DNA from: Mucilaginibacter corticis
GTDB taxonomy: Bacteria > Bacteroidota > Bacteroidia > Sphingobacteriales > Sphingobacteriaceae
Direction of reading: 5' to 3'
Assembly: GCF_007558865.1 (NCBI RefSeq)
Contig: NZ_VLPK01000001.1
Span: forward strand, 1,922,001 to 1,986,000
DNA: 64,000 nt
This document shows positions 52,369-61,027 of this stretch, one piece after another. The stretch's first letter is position 1; each line of letters begins with the position of its first letter. A program made the translations under genes and the position numbers. A model generated the notes under the pieces. The model was not told the DNA's origin. It did not search any database and worked only from the letters and a program-made list of their open reading frames with translations.

Positions 52369-53577
52369 ATGTTAATGTTATACAATATTGGAATACGAGT
52401 TTACTATTTGTTAATATTATTTTTTTCCATTTTTAATAAAAAAGCTGCACTCTGGATAAAAGGGCGACAACAAAACAGGCCGGTTACAATGAATGATAGC
52501 ATTTGGTTTCACTTTGCATCATTGGGCGAATTTGAGCAGGGCAGGCCTGTTTTAGAACAAATGAGAGTTGCCCGTCCGCAAAGCAAAATAGTGGTTACCT
52601 TTTTTTCGCCATCTGGTTATGAGATCAGAAAAAACACCCCTTTAGCCGACGCTGTTTATTATTTGCCGTTAGATACGAAAAAGAACGCCCACCAGTTTCT
52701 GTCAATAATAAATCCCACCCTGGCTGTATTTACCAAATACGAATACTGGTATCATTTTTTTAACCAATTGCATAATCGGCAGATACCTTTATATATTATA
52801 TCAGGCATATTCAGGCCCAACCAGGTTTTTTTTAAATGGTATGGCGGCCTGCACCGTAAAATGCTGGGTTTTGTAACCCATTTTTTTGTCCAGGACGATC
52901 AATCAAAACAGTTACTGCAAACACTTAATATTAATAATGTAACCATAAGTGGCGATACGCGCTTTGACCGGGTTTGGGCAAATGCGGAAAATCCTAAGCC
53001 CCTGCCTGTAATTGCGGAATTTATAAACAACCAAAAAACTTTTATTGCCGGCAGCACCTGGCCCGCTGATGAACAACTGATAGCAAAACTGGTTACACAA
53101 TATCCGGACTGGAAATTCATCATCGCCCCGCATGAGATCAGCGAAGAGAAGATCAATAAGCTTATCACCCTATTACCACAAACAGCTGTCACAAGGTTTT
53201 CTCAAATCTCAAATCTCAAATCTCAAATCTTAGTTATAGATAACATCGGGATGCTGTCGTTGTTATATCAATATGGTGATATTGCTTTTATAGGTGGTGG
53301 GTTTGGCGCGGGGATACATAATACCTTAGAAGCGGCGGCATTTGGCCTGCCGGTTATCTTCGGGCCTAATTATGCTAAATTCAAAGAGGCTAAAGATCTT
53401 ATCGCTATCGGCGGCGGGTTTAGCATTGATGATGAAACATCACTAAAAAATGTGACTGACAAGCTGGTTAATGACCAGGCTTTTTGCAAGGCTGCGGGCA
53501 ATAAAAGCAAAGCTTATGTTCAGGATAGCATAGGCGCTACTAACGCCATCATGTCTGAACTAAGCTTTGCCGGGTAA
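52369..53577 (+). CDS. waaA: Kdo transferase (3-deoxy-D-manno-octulosonic acid transferase)
   Basis: A 402-residue GT-B glycosyltransferase that adds Kdo to lipid A precursor at the inner membrane. An N-terminal helix anchors it; WFHFASLGEFEQGRPVLE holds the catalytic Glu in the expected place. VTFFSPSGYEIRK, FTKYEYWYHFF, SGDTRFDRV, AGSTWPADE and the donor-site HNTLEAAAFGLPVIFGP follow. Four perfect copies of TCTCAAA at 53200-53227 are read in frame as FSQISNLKSQI, an insertion between the two lobes. Slippage by one unit would shift the frame. Confidence 0.93.
   Translation: MLMLYNIGIRVYYLLILFFSIFNKKAALWIKGRQQNRPVTMNDSIWFHFASLGEFEQGRPVLEQMRVARPQSKIVVTFFSPSGYEIRKNTPLADAVYYLPLDTKKNAHQFLSIINPTLAVFTKYEYWYHFFNQLHNRQIPLYIISGIFRPNQVFFKWYGGLHRKMLGFVTHFFVQDDQSKQLLQTLNINNVTISGDTRFDRVWANAENPKPLPVIAEFINNQKTFIAGSTWPADEQLIAKLVTQYPDWKFIIAPHEISEEKINKLITLLPQTAVTRFSQISNLKSQILVIDNIGMLSLLYQYGDIAFIGGGFGAGIHNTLEAAAFGLPVIFGPNYAKFKEAKDLIAIGGGFSIDDETSLKNVTDKLVNDQAFCKAAGNKSKAYVQDSIGATNAIMSELSFAG
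53200..53227. repeat. Heptanucleotide microsatellite inside waaA
   Basis: TCTCAAA repeated four times without error, within the coding frame. Seven is not a multiple of three, so gain or loss of one copy frameshifts the gene. Confidence 0.9.
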
Positions 53578-53586
53578 TAATTAAAA

Positions 53587-55857
53587 TTATTTGAACATTT
53601 TTTTCAAAGCCGCTAACTTAACCGCCATATCGGTTTCAGGTTCGGCTTCTTTTCTTTTAGGCTGATGGTTATAAGCCGGTTTGGCAGGCTGGTTTCCTTT
53701 TGGATTTGCCGGGCGATTATCTTTTTTAGGCTCATCCGTCTTCATGGATAATGAGATCCGTTTGCGGGCCGCGTCAACCTCGGTCACAGTTACCTCTACC
53801 TGTTGGTGCACTTTTAGTACCTCGTTAGGGTCTTTAATAAAGCGATTGGTTATCTGACTTAAATGTACCAGTCCATCCTGGTGCACTCCGATATCCACAA
53901 AAGCGCCAAACGCGGTAATGTTGGTTACAATGCCCGGCAGTTTCATGCCTGCTTTCAAATCGGTAATGCTGTTTATACCTTCGGTAAAGCTAAAGGCCTC
54001 AAACTTTTCACGCGGGTCGCGGCCGGGTTTGGCCAGCTCGGCCATGATGTCATTAAGTGTAGGCAAACCCACTGTATCGGTAATATATTTTTGCAGCGGG
54101 ATGCTTTGGCGCAGTTTATCATCGCGCATCAGGTCATTCACGGTGCAACCTTTGTCTTTTGCTATTTGTGCTACCAACGGATAACGTTCAGGGTGCACAG
54201 CACTTGCATCCAATGGGTTCTCTGCATTGTGGATACGTAAAAATCCTGCAGCCTGCTCAAAAGCCTTATCACCCAGGCGGGGTACTTTTTTAAGCTGATC
54301 GCGATGTTTAAACGCGCCGTTCTCGTCGCGGTATTCAACTATCTTTTGCGCCAGTTGCGGCCCCAGCCCGGATACATAAGCAAGGATCTGTTTTGACGCA
54401 GTATTCAACTCCACACCAACAGCATTTACCGCGCTGATCACCGTATCGTCCAGCGACGCCTGTAATTTATTCTGATCTACATCATGCTGGTACTGCCCAA
54501 CGCCGATAGATTTCGGATCGATCTTTACCAGTTCGGCCAGCGGGTCCATCAGCCTGCGGCCGATTGACACAGCGCCCCTTACGGTAACGTCCTTGTCCGG
54601 AAATTCCTCGCGTGCCACTTCAGATGCCGAATAGATAGAAGCGCCGCTTTCATTTACCATTACCACATCAACGCCCGGTAAATTAAGCTTGCGGATGAAC
54701 AATTCGGTTTCGCGCCCGGCTGTACCGTTCCCTATCGCTATAGCTTGTATGCTGTATTTCTCAAATAAATGCTGAATAGTTTTTTCGGCTTCCTTTGCCT
54801 GCCCCGCGCCGGTGTGCGGGAAAACGGCGGTGTACTCTAACAGCTTACCCTGTTCATCCAGGCAAACCACCTTGCAACCGGTACGGAAACCAGGATCGAC
54901 AGCCATGGTGCGTTTTTGCCCAAGCGGCGCGGCTAAAAGTAACTGGCGGGCGTTCTCTGCAAATACGCGGATAGCTTCTTCATCGGCTTTCTTTTTGGTG
55001 AGCAGGCGCACTTCTGTTTCCATCGACGGGCGCAGCAGGCGTTTGTAGCCATCCGTCAGGGCTTGTTTAACCTGGTCAGCAGCGGCGTTATTGCCGGTGA
55101 TGAACGCTTTTTCCAATTGATCTATCGCCTCATCTTCGGGCGGTAAAACATCCAGGTAAAGAATTTCTTCTTTCTCGCCCCGGCGCATGGCCAGTATGCG
55201 GTGCGATGGCGCTGATTTTACAGGCTCTTCCCACTCAAAATAATCTTTGTACTTAATGCCTTCGGTCTCTTTACCCGGAATTACCCGGCTTTTGTACGAG
55301 CCTTTCTCCATAAACAATTCACGGATCTTGGTACGTACGGCGGCATCCTCGCTGATGTGCTCGGCAATGATATCGCGTGCACCGCCCAACGCTTCCTCGA
55401 TAGTAGCAACACCTTTTTCTTCCGAGATATATTTTTCAGCCTCGGCTTCTATATCAAACTTATTTTGCGCGAAAAGCAGATCGGCTAAAGGTTGTAAACC
55501 TTTTTCGCGGGCTATGCTGGCGCGGGTTTTTCTTTTTGGGCGATACGGCAGATAAATATCTTCAAGCAGTACCATTGTTTCGGCGGCTTTGATCTGCGCT
55601 TCCAGTTCGGGCGTTAGTTTGCCCATTTCGGTAAGCGAGTTTAATATGGCTTCGCGGCGTTTGTCCAGTTCGCGCAGTTGTTGTATGCGGTCGCGGATGC
55701 CGGCTACCTGCACCTCGTCAAGGCTCCCGGTCAATTCTTTACGGTAACGTGATATAAACGGAACGGTGGCGCCCTCGTCTAACAAATTAACGGTGGCAAT
55801 AACCTGCTTTTCGGCAATTGAAAATTCGGCAGCTAATTTTTTATAATGGGTTGTCAT
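53587..55857 (-). CDS. tex: Tex-like RNA-binding transcription accessory protein
   Basis: A 756-residue protein with the Tex layout: helical N-terminal domain (TVPFISRYRKELTGSLDEVQV at about 32-52, in shortened form), a YqgF/RNase H-like domain (AVDPGFRTGCKVVCLDEQG, about 320-338), a helix-hairpin-helix block (VGVGQYQHDVDQNKL, YVSGLGPQLAQKIVEYR) and a C-terminal S1 RNA-binding domain (GIVTNITAFGAFVDIGVHQDGLVHLSQI, in overlapping form). The tail is Lys/Pro-rich. Tex binds RNA and is linked to transcription; the exact role is unclear. Convergent with waaA, 9 bp apart. Confidence 0.93.
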   Translation of the reverse strand: MTTHYKKLAAEFSIAEKQVIATVNLLDEGATVPFISRYRKELTGSLDEVQVAGIRDRIQQLRELDKRREAILNSLTEMGKLTPELEAQIKAAETMVLLEDIYLPYRPKRKTRASIAREKGLQPLADLLFAQNKFDIEAEAEKYISEEKGVATIEEALGGARDIIAEHISEDAAVRTKIRELFMEKGSYKSRVIPGKETEGIKYKDYFEWEEPVKSAPSHRILAMRRGEKEEILYLDVLPPEDEAIDQLEKAFITGNNAAADQVKQALTDGYKRLLRPSMETEVRLLTKKKADEEAIRVFAENARQLLLAAPLGQKRTMAVDPGFRTGCKVVCLDEQGKLLEYTAVFPHTGAGQAKEAEKTIQHLFEKYSIQAIAIGNGTAGRETELFIRKLNLPGVDVVMVNESGASIYSASEVAREEFPDKDVTVRGAVSIGRRLMDPLAELVKIDPKSIGVGQYQHDVDQNKLQASLDDTVISAVNAVGVELNTASKQILAYVSGLGPQLAQKIVEYRDENGAFKHRDQLKKVPRLGDKAFEQAAGFLRIHNAENPLDASAVHPERYPLVAQIAKDKGCTVNDLMRDDKLRQSIPLQKYITDTVGLPTLNDIMAELAKPGRDPREKFEAFSFTEGINSITDLKAGMKLPGIVTNITAFGAFVDIGVHQDGLVHLSQITNRFIKDPNEVLKVHQQVEVTVTEVDAARKRISLSMKTDEPKKDNRPANPKGNQPAKPAYNHQPKRKEAEPETDMAVKLAALKKMFK

Positions 55858-55932
55858 TTTCGGTATCCTTCTATTGGGATAGCGAAAATCGGGTTATGGG
55901 TTGGAATGTCAAAGGGGTGTTGGTAAATAAGC

Positions 55933-57003
55933 TTATACTATTTGCTGACCATATTTTTCGTAATCCAACTTATTTCCTGCTTTTTTAAATTCATTACATG
56001 TTTGATGATAAAGATCAATAAGGCTTTGTTTAAGTACTGCAAATTCGTTTTCTTCTCTTAAATCTAAAAGGTCTGATATAACTGTAATTAGTGTCCAACA
56101 ACAAAAATTTGCAGGCTCACTTATCCCATATGATGTCGGTTTAGACATTTTAAAAAAATCCTTTCTGTTAATATGATTTACGTAAGTTTCAAAACTATCA
56201 GCGCCAGCATGAATGGATTGTCCAGCATACATATAAAACGATCTCATGGCTGAAATTCCTGCTATTTCCTCCAAACCTCTTAAGTTTCTCTTATGTACCT
56301 CAGGTAAAATTTTTATTGCCCAGCCATAAGGTTTCTCAAAGTCTTTCCCATATTTACTAGTTGATGCATTTTTCCAATTTTCCCAATATTTTACTGCATT
56401 TTCATTGAAAGGTCTTAAATTTAACTTAGGACAATTTTCCTGGAAAATCTTTATTTCTCTGCATTTATCAATTGGTAAATAATCATAATACATTTTTACC
56501 GTTTTAATTTCACTTTTAATCAAGGTTAACAAAACTGCACTTAATTCATGCATCGTTCGCCAACGTCCTAAAGCATCATCGGAAAAACCATTTTTTAACA
56601 ATGAAAAAATTGATTCTGCTCTTTTTAGGAGCATAGCAACAAATCTAAAGGCAAACATTACTTTGTATTTTTTGTCGCTATCTTCTTCGAATTCAAAACG
56701 CCTTAAAATCAAGTTTCCTGCACTTCTGTTCAAATCAATGAAAACTCTTAATAAATTAAAAGCTTCATGAAACTCAATCTCTAATTCAGTTGTTAGCTCA
56801 AATTCTTCATTTAATGCTTTTGCGAATTTTGAATTTTCATATGTTTCCAGTACAATAGCAAGAACGATTGGGCTTATTTCTTTTAAATATATTTCAGGTT
56901 CCAATTGAGCAAAACTCCAAAAAGCAGATTCACTACACTCTTTTCTTTCTAGGAGTTCATTGTTCGACATGTTAATAATATCGGCTATCCTAATTTTAAA
57001 CAT
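55933..57003 (-). CDS. DUF5677-domain protein, AT-rich, likely acquired
   Basis: A 356-residue, mostly helical protein. The DUF5677 signature is RAESIFSLLKNGFSDDALGRWRTMHELSAVLL in overlapping form (about 130-160); the region to about 300 includes HAGADSFETYVN. Proteins of this type are of unknown function, often present as single accessory genes. The sequence is much more AT-rich than tex or the neighbouring DUF1801 gene. The start is the ATG at 57003 or the ATG at 56970 (MSNNELLERKE). The first start lies inside a 60-bp near-perfect palindrome that occupies the whole gap to the upstream gene. Confidence 0.8.
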   Translation of the reverse strand: MFKIRIADIINMSNNELLERKECSESAFWSFAQLEPEIYLKEISPIVLAIVLETYENSKFAKALNEEFELTTELEIEFHEAFNLLRVFIDLNRSAGNLILRRFEFEEDSDKKYKVMFAFRFVAMLLKRAESIFSLLKNGFSDDALGRWRTMHELSAVLLTLIKSEIKTVKMYYDYLPIDKCREIKIFQENCPKLNLRPFNENAVKYWENWKNASTSKYGKDFEKPYGWAIKILPEVHKRNLRGLEEIAGISAMRSFYMYAGQSIHAGADSFETYVNHINRKDFFKMSKPTSYGISEPANFCCWTLITVISDLLDLREENEFAVLKQSLIDLYHQTCNEFKKAGNKLDYEKYGQQIV

Positions 57004-57051
57004 ACTAATATTTTTTGTAATATTACTAAAAATATTAGTATGTTTAAAATT
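56992..57051. repeat. 60-bp near-perfect palindrome over the DUF5677 start
   Basis: Arms of 24 bp (56992-57015 and 57028-57051) are exact complements. The 12-bp centre contains the 10-bp palindrome GTAATATTAC flanked by one T-T mismatch. It runs from the DUF1801 stop to five codons inside the DUF5677 gene. Confidence 0.93.
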
Positions 57052-57421
57052 ATTTATTCTTTTCCCCCTTCGCCAAATTCTTTTCTACCCTAAATTTTAC
57101 GATCTTCCCGATCAAATCTAAAGGCAACGGCTGATCAACCGGGAATTGCAATGTGCCTTTGCCGGCCTCATATTGCGCGGTTTCTTCTTTAAAGGCTTCA
57201 ATGCCCATAGGTGCCGGGTAAAAGCCGATGTGGTTTTTGTAACCGCCAAAATGCACCAGGTTACCGTTTAGTTTAAACGTAGGGATGCCGTATGCTATGG
57301 CTTCTTCTGCGTCAGGCGCTGCGTTATGGATGGTAGTGCGAATGGTTTGCAGCAGTTGCTGCACATCTGTTGGGTAACCGGCTATGTATTCGTCTATGGT
57401 TTTGGCTTGCTGGGCTTTCAT
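57050..57421 (-). CDS. DUF1801-family protein
   Basis: A 123-residue protein with the DUF1801 fold: TIDEYIAGYPTDVQQLLQTIRTTIHNAAPDAEEAIAYGIPTF in overlapping form, then FGGYKNHIGFYPAP and KGTLQFPVDQPLPLDLIGKIVKFRVEKN. These YdhG-like proteins resemble the C-terminal ligand-binding or frataxin-like fold; function is unknown. The Lys-rich tail ends within the palindrome. Upstream, a terminator separates it from the M1 peptidase gene. Confidence 0.88.
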   Translation of the reverse strand: MKAQQAKTIDEYIAGYPTDVQQLLQTIRTTIHNAAPDAEEAIAYGIPTFKLNGNLVHFGGYKNHIGFYPAPMGIEAFKEETAQYEAGKGTLQFPVDQPLPLDLIGKIVKFRVEKNLAKGEKNK

Positions 57422-57509
57422 TATATTGGCAATTGGTGTAATGCAAAACTATAACATGATGGTCAATTATATCAGGGGTGAACAGGACTTGTTTAGGGGT
57501 AAATAGTGA

Positions 57510-57547
57510 CAAAAAAAAATAGCGATGGGTTTTAAAGCCATCGCTAT
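57510..57547 (-). terminator. Rho-independent terminator of the M1 peptidase gene
   Basis: ATAGCGATGG and CCATCGCTAT pair with a 9-nt loop. On the minus strand the stem is followed by nine T. Confidence 0.9.
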
Positions 57548-57572
57548 CTGGTATGAGCGTTGTATAATTAGC

Positions 57573-59450
57573 TTACTTAGCAACCCACGTATTATTACTT
57601 AAATCAGCATCCATAAAGATCCCGCAATCCAGTTTGATGGACTTTGCGGTTTTATTGGCCTTAACGGTAATGGTGATGAATTTCTCGTTCTTCTCCCAAA
57701 CGGCAGGTGTGGCATGCGTGCTTGAAGTTGTACCGTCGGCATAAGTAATTATAGCATCAAACGGAACTGCAAACCCGCCTACATTATTAATTGTCACCTT
57801 ATATCCGCCCGCAACGGGTTTTACATCCTGTAAACCAAGGTCAATGTAGTTATTGGTGAAGAACCAGTTTTTAAAGAACCAGTTCAGGTTTTTGCCTGAC
57901 CCGGTGTTCATCGAGTTGAAGTAATCCCATGGGATAGGGTGTTTGCCATGCCAGTTATCCATATAGGTATGCAGCGCTTTTTTAAACAAGGCATCGCCCA
58001 GCATATCCTTTAAAGCCAGGTAACTTAATGATGGCTTGCCATAAGCGTTATTGCCATATCCCTGGCGCAGCTCGCTGGTAGGGGTGATGATCGGCAGATC
58101 TTCCATGGTAGACGGATTGTTAATATAACTCTCTACGCGGAAGCTTTTATACAGGTCATCGGCTTTCTTTTTACCTCTTTCCGCTGTGCCGATCAGTATT
58201 TCAAAGGTAGTTGCCCAGCCTTCGTCCATAAAACCGTAGCGGGTTTCATTGATGCCCATATAAAAAGGGAAGTAGGTATGTGCTATCTCATGATCCTGCA
58301 CAAATTGGGCGAAGTTTACATCTTCCTCATGGCTGTCATTCACCATCATGGGATACTCCATATCGGCAAAACCCTGGAAAACGGTCATCTTTGGGAACGG
58401 ATAAGGTACGCCTGGCCAGTTGTGCGAGAACCAGCCCAGCGCATTACGGCTAAACTGCACCGAATGGTGAAAGTCCTCTGACTTGTCGGGATAAGCTGCC
58501 TGTACACTGGCGATACGGTGCGTGGCATCATCAACCAGAACGCTTGCGCCGTCCCAGTTATAATGATCGCTTACGCCAACGGCCATGTCAGATATATCGG
58601 TGGCCGTCCATGTCCAGGTGTTGGTGGCGTTTTGCGCGGTGATGTTCTTAGCGGCTAGGTCGGCAGGTGTGGCAATATGGATGGTGCTGTCGCTGGTCAT
58701 GGATTGCTGCAGGCGTTTTGCAAACTCGGGTTGTAACACCTGCGCGGCATTTTGCAGTGTGCCGGTACTCCATACGAGGTAGTTTTTAGGTACGGTTACG
58801 TTAAGTGTGTAATTGTTAAAGTCGTTGTAAAACTCCTGCGCGTCTAAAAATGGCAAGGTGTCCCAGCCGTTGTAATCATCATACACAGAGACACGCGGGT
58901 AGAAGTAAGCTAGGTAAAAGGTGGTGGAGTCTATCACCCCTTCGCGGCCGCTTTCTTTAGACAGGTCGAAGTGCCAGTCGATGTTCAGCTTTACAGAGTC
59001 ATGCGGCATTAAAGGTTTAGCCAGGCCTATCATTTGGTTAGTGCCTGATATGGCAACGTTGTCCCATTTGTGGGCAGCGCCGTTAACGGTAAAGTTGTCT
59101 ATCTGCAGACCTGATGTCAGGTAATCATCGCTGGCCCCGCTAAACCGGGCTACACCCGGGCGGTGGATGTTCAAGATCAGCTTCATGTTGAGCCGCTTTA
59201 AAGTATCCGGGCTGTTATTAAAATAGGTGATCTGCTCGGTGCCTTTAACCAGCCGGTTAGGCGGTGTCATGCTGATAGCGATGTTATAATTACCAGTGTT
59301 TTGCCAATAGTTTTTGCCGGGCTTGCCGCTGATATCGCGGGTGCCTTTATTATAGGCTTTATGGATGTCGCGGGGGGTATACAGGTCCTGCGCGTTTGCC
59401 TGGATCAGGACAAGGCAAAACAATGCCGATAGGGAGATCGATTTGAACAT
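57573..59450 (-). CDS. Exported M1-family metallopeptidase
   Basis: A 625-residue gluzincin. The signal peptide is MFKSISLSALFCLVLIQANA. The N-terminal beta domain (about 50-300) is followed by the catalytic domain: substrate-binding GFADMEYP (a variant of GAMEN) and the zinc site HEIAH with the third ligand Glu in GFMDEGWATTFE 18 residues on. The C-terminal part (about 520-625) is an Ig-like domain. M1 enzymes cut N-terminal residues from peptides; here the enzyme is exported. Strand and terminator indicate a single gene. Confidence 0.93.
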   Translation of the reverse strand: MFKSISLSALFCLVLIQANAQDLYTPRDIHKAYNKGTRDISGKPGKNYWQNTGNYNIAISMTPPNRLVKGTEQITYFNNSPDTLKRLNMKLILNIHRPGVARFSGASDDYLTSGLQIDNFTVNGAAHKWDNVAISGTNQMIGLAKPLMPHDSVKLNIDWHFDLSKESGREGVIDSTTFYLAYFYPRVSVYDDYNGWDTLPFLDAQEFYNDFNNYTLNVTVPKNYLVWSTGTLQNAAQVLQPEFAKRLQQSMTSDSTIHIATPADLAAKNITAQNATNTWTWTATDISDMAVGVSDHYNWDGASVLVDDATHRIASVQAAYPDKSEDFHHSVQFSRNALGWFSHNWPGVPYPFPKMTVFQGFADMEYPMMVNDSHEEDVNFAQFVQDHEIAHTYFPFYMGINETRYGFMDEGWATTFEILIGTAERGKKKADDLYKSFRVESYINNPSTMEDLPIITPTSELRQGYGNNAYGKPSLSYLALKDMLGDALFKKALHTYMDNWHGKHPIPWDYFNSMNTGSGKNLNWFFKNWFFTNNYIDLGLQDVKPVAGGYKVTINNVGGFAVPFDAIITYADGTTSSTHATPAVWEKNEKFITITVKANKTAKSIKLDCGIFMDADLSNNTWVAK

Positions 59451-59927
59451 AGATTAGCGTAATTGAAATCAGTTTTTAATGGGCTAAATATAGGAAAGAA
59501 ATGCATAGTTTGTAAGCAGGAATTGCTTTTAACTTGCACTGGTGTGCTGTACCAAATTGAATGTTTTTCAATGATACACTTTGGCACACCTGTTTTTGCA
59601 AGTATATATAAATGAGGTAATTGGTCTTATGGATTTGGTTTCATGGAACAATTTGGAACACTTTTACTTGATTTAAGTAGGTTTTGATACAGCGATTTAG
59701 TGACGGAATAGTGTCACCATGATGTATGGATATTTGTGTTTGAGGGGGATAAGAGCTTATGGATAACCGCTGTCCGAAGTTTATAACTTCGGACAACTAT
59801 GCACATAGTCTTTAGACTATTGGCAATGAAGCATATAGTTGGAAACTACATGCATAATCGTCCGAAGTTGCAAACTTCGGACAGCATAAGTGTTATATTT
59901 AATCATCCCAATAGTTAAATTTGTAAT
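59451..59927. repeat. Repeat-filled gap before the toxin-antitoxin genes
   Basis: 59540-59665 is copy 2 of the structured ATGATACACTTTGG module. 59771-59795 and 59860-59882 are two GTCCGAAGTT...AACTTCGGAC hairpins, with ATAGTC-TTTA-GACTAT and GCATATAGTT-GG-AAACTACATGC hairpins between them. No gene is supported. Confidence 0.75.
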
Positions 59928-60170
59928 ATGACTATACAGGTTTATACGTTTAACGAAGAGGAAGAAAAAGCGTTGCTGGATTTTCTTAATAACGGGCACT
60001 ATAAATATAAGTCCGCCGAAGAAGATGCTCTGACTGATGTTGAGTTTATAACCCAATATAATAAAGAGTTAGAAGAAGCTGAAGCGCAAATGGATGCAGG
60101 CGATTTTCTGACACATGACCAGACAAAAAAACATTTCGCAGATAGAAGGAAACGCACCAGTGGAAGTTAA
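59928..60170 (+). CDS. Probable antitoxin of a ParE/RelE-type pair
   Basis: An 80-residue acidic, helical protein (VYTFNEEEEKALLDFLNNG, EFITQYNKELEEAEAQM, FLTHDQTKKHFADRRKRTS). No DNA-binding ribbon is obvious, but size, charge and position fit antitoxins that precede RelE/ParE toxins in Bacteroidetes. The following toxin frame starts at a GTG inside its last codons (60160), an overlap of 11 bp that is typical of such pairs. Since the toxin is broken, this gene may be a remnant or may neutralise a toxin encoded elsewhere. Confidence 0.65.
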   Translation: MTIQVYTFNEEEEKALLDFLNNGHYKYKSAEEDALTDVEFITQYNKELEEAEAQMDAGDFLTHDQTKKHFADRRKRTSGS

Positions 60171-60452
60171 ATGGTCTAAACCCGCACTTGCTCAATTAGA
60201 AAAAGCTTTAGATTTTATAATTGAAAAAGGTTTTTTTAAATATGCTATCGAACTCGAAGATGCATATTTTTAACAGTAGAAAACCTTATCGAAAATTATA
60301 ATATTTATCCTACAGATAAATACAAAAAAGATAATGATGGTACCTATCATGCTTTTGAGATTGATGAATATCGTATCTCTTATCGTGTTAAAAACAATCA
60401 AATAAAAATATTGAGAATAAGGCATACCAGCCGAAAGATCAGCAAGTATTAA
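60160..60452 (+). pseudogene. Frameshifted ParE/RelE-family toxin
   Basis: From GTG 60160 the frame reads EVKWSKPALAQLEKALDFI and stops at TAA 60271. From about 60264 the next frame continues as LTVENLIENYNIYPTDKYK, then FEIDEYRISYRVKNNQIKIL and ends RHTSRKISKY. Joined, this is a complete ParE-like toxin of about 97 residues with its hallmark C-terminus RHTSRK. One base in the T-rich stretch around 60265-60272 has been gained or lost, so full toxin cannot be made without frameshifting. The ribosome-targeting or gyrase-targeting branch cannot be told. Confidence 0.85.
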
Positions 60453-60502
60453 TATTTCCAATTATTTCCTTAAAAACCACTTGCAATTAAACTAAATAAC
60501 CG

Positions 60503-60510
60503 TATCTTTG
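60503..60510 (+). promoter_or_regulatory. Promoter of the ribosomal-protein operon
   Basis: TATCTTTG fits TAnnTTTG, with ACTTGC at about 60479-60484 as a possible -33 element. Leader of about 50 nt before rplM, with CCCCGC-like hairpin potential (CCCGAAAAAGCGGGG). Confidence 0.6.
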
Positions 60511-60564
60511 CAGTCCCGAAAAAGCGGGGTTATATTAACATTTTAATAATTTAATTTAAAGCAA

Positions 60565-61002
60565 GTGAATACGTTAAGTTACAAAACTGTCTCAGCCAAC
60601 AAAAAAACCGTTAACAAGCAATGGGTTGTTGTTGACGCACAAGGCGAGATTTTGGGGCGCTTGTCTACTAAGATCGCAATGATCATCCGTGGAAAAAACA
60701 AGCCAGATTTTACCCCAAACGTAGACTGTGGTGATAATGTAATAGTTATCAACGCAGACAAGGTAAAGTTGACCGGAAACAAATTCAGCGATAAGCAATA
60801 TGTTTCTTACACCGGTTATCCGGGTGGTCAGCGTTTCATTTCTCCTAAGGAGTTAATGGCAAAACATCCTACACGCGTAATTGAAAAAGCGGTACGTGGT
60901 ATGTTACCTAAAAGTCGTTTGGGCAAAGCATTGTTTGGCAATCTGCATGTATATGCAGGCGACAAACACCCGCATGAAGCACAAAACCCAAAAGCCATTT
61001 AA
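60565..61002 (+). CDS. rplM: 50S ribosomal protein L13
   Basis: A 145-residue L13, an early-assembling large-subunit protein. Matches the family end to end: WVVVDAQGEILGRLSTKIAMIIRGKNKP, GDNVIVINADKVKLTGNK, KYVSYTGYPGG-like block (QYVSYTGYPGGQRF) and AVRGMLPKSRLGKALF, closing with YAGDKHPHEAQNPK. The start is a GTG; no ATG is nearby. First gene of rplM-rpsI-rpsB-tsf; rpsI follows 25 bp later. Confidence 0.97.
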   Translation: MNTLSYKTVSANKKTVNKQWVVVDAQGEILGRLSTKIAMIIRGKNKPDFTPNVDCGDNVIVINADKVKLTGNKFSDKQYVSYTGYPGGQRFISPKELMAKHPTRVIEKAVRGMLPKSRLGKALFGNLHVYAGDKHPHEAQNPKAI

Positions 61003-61027
61003 TTTAAAAAACTAAGGAAAAAGAAAA

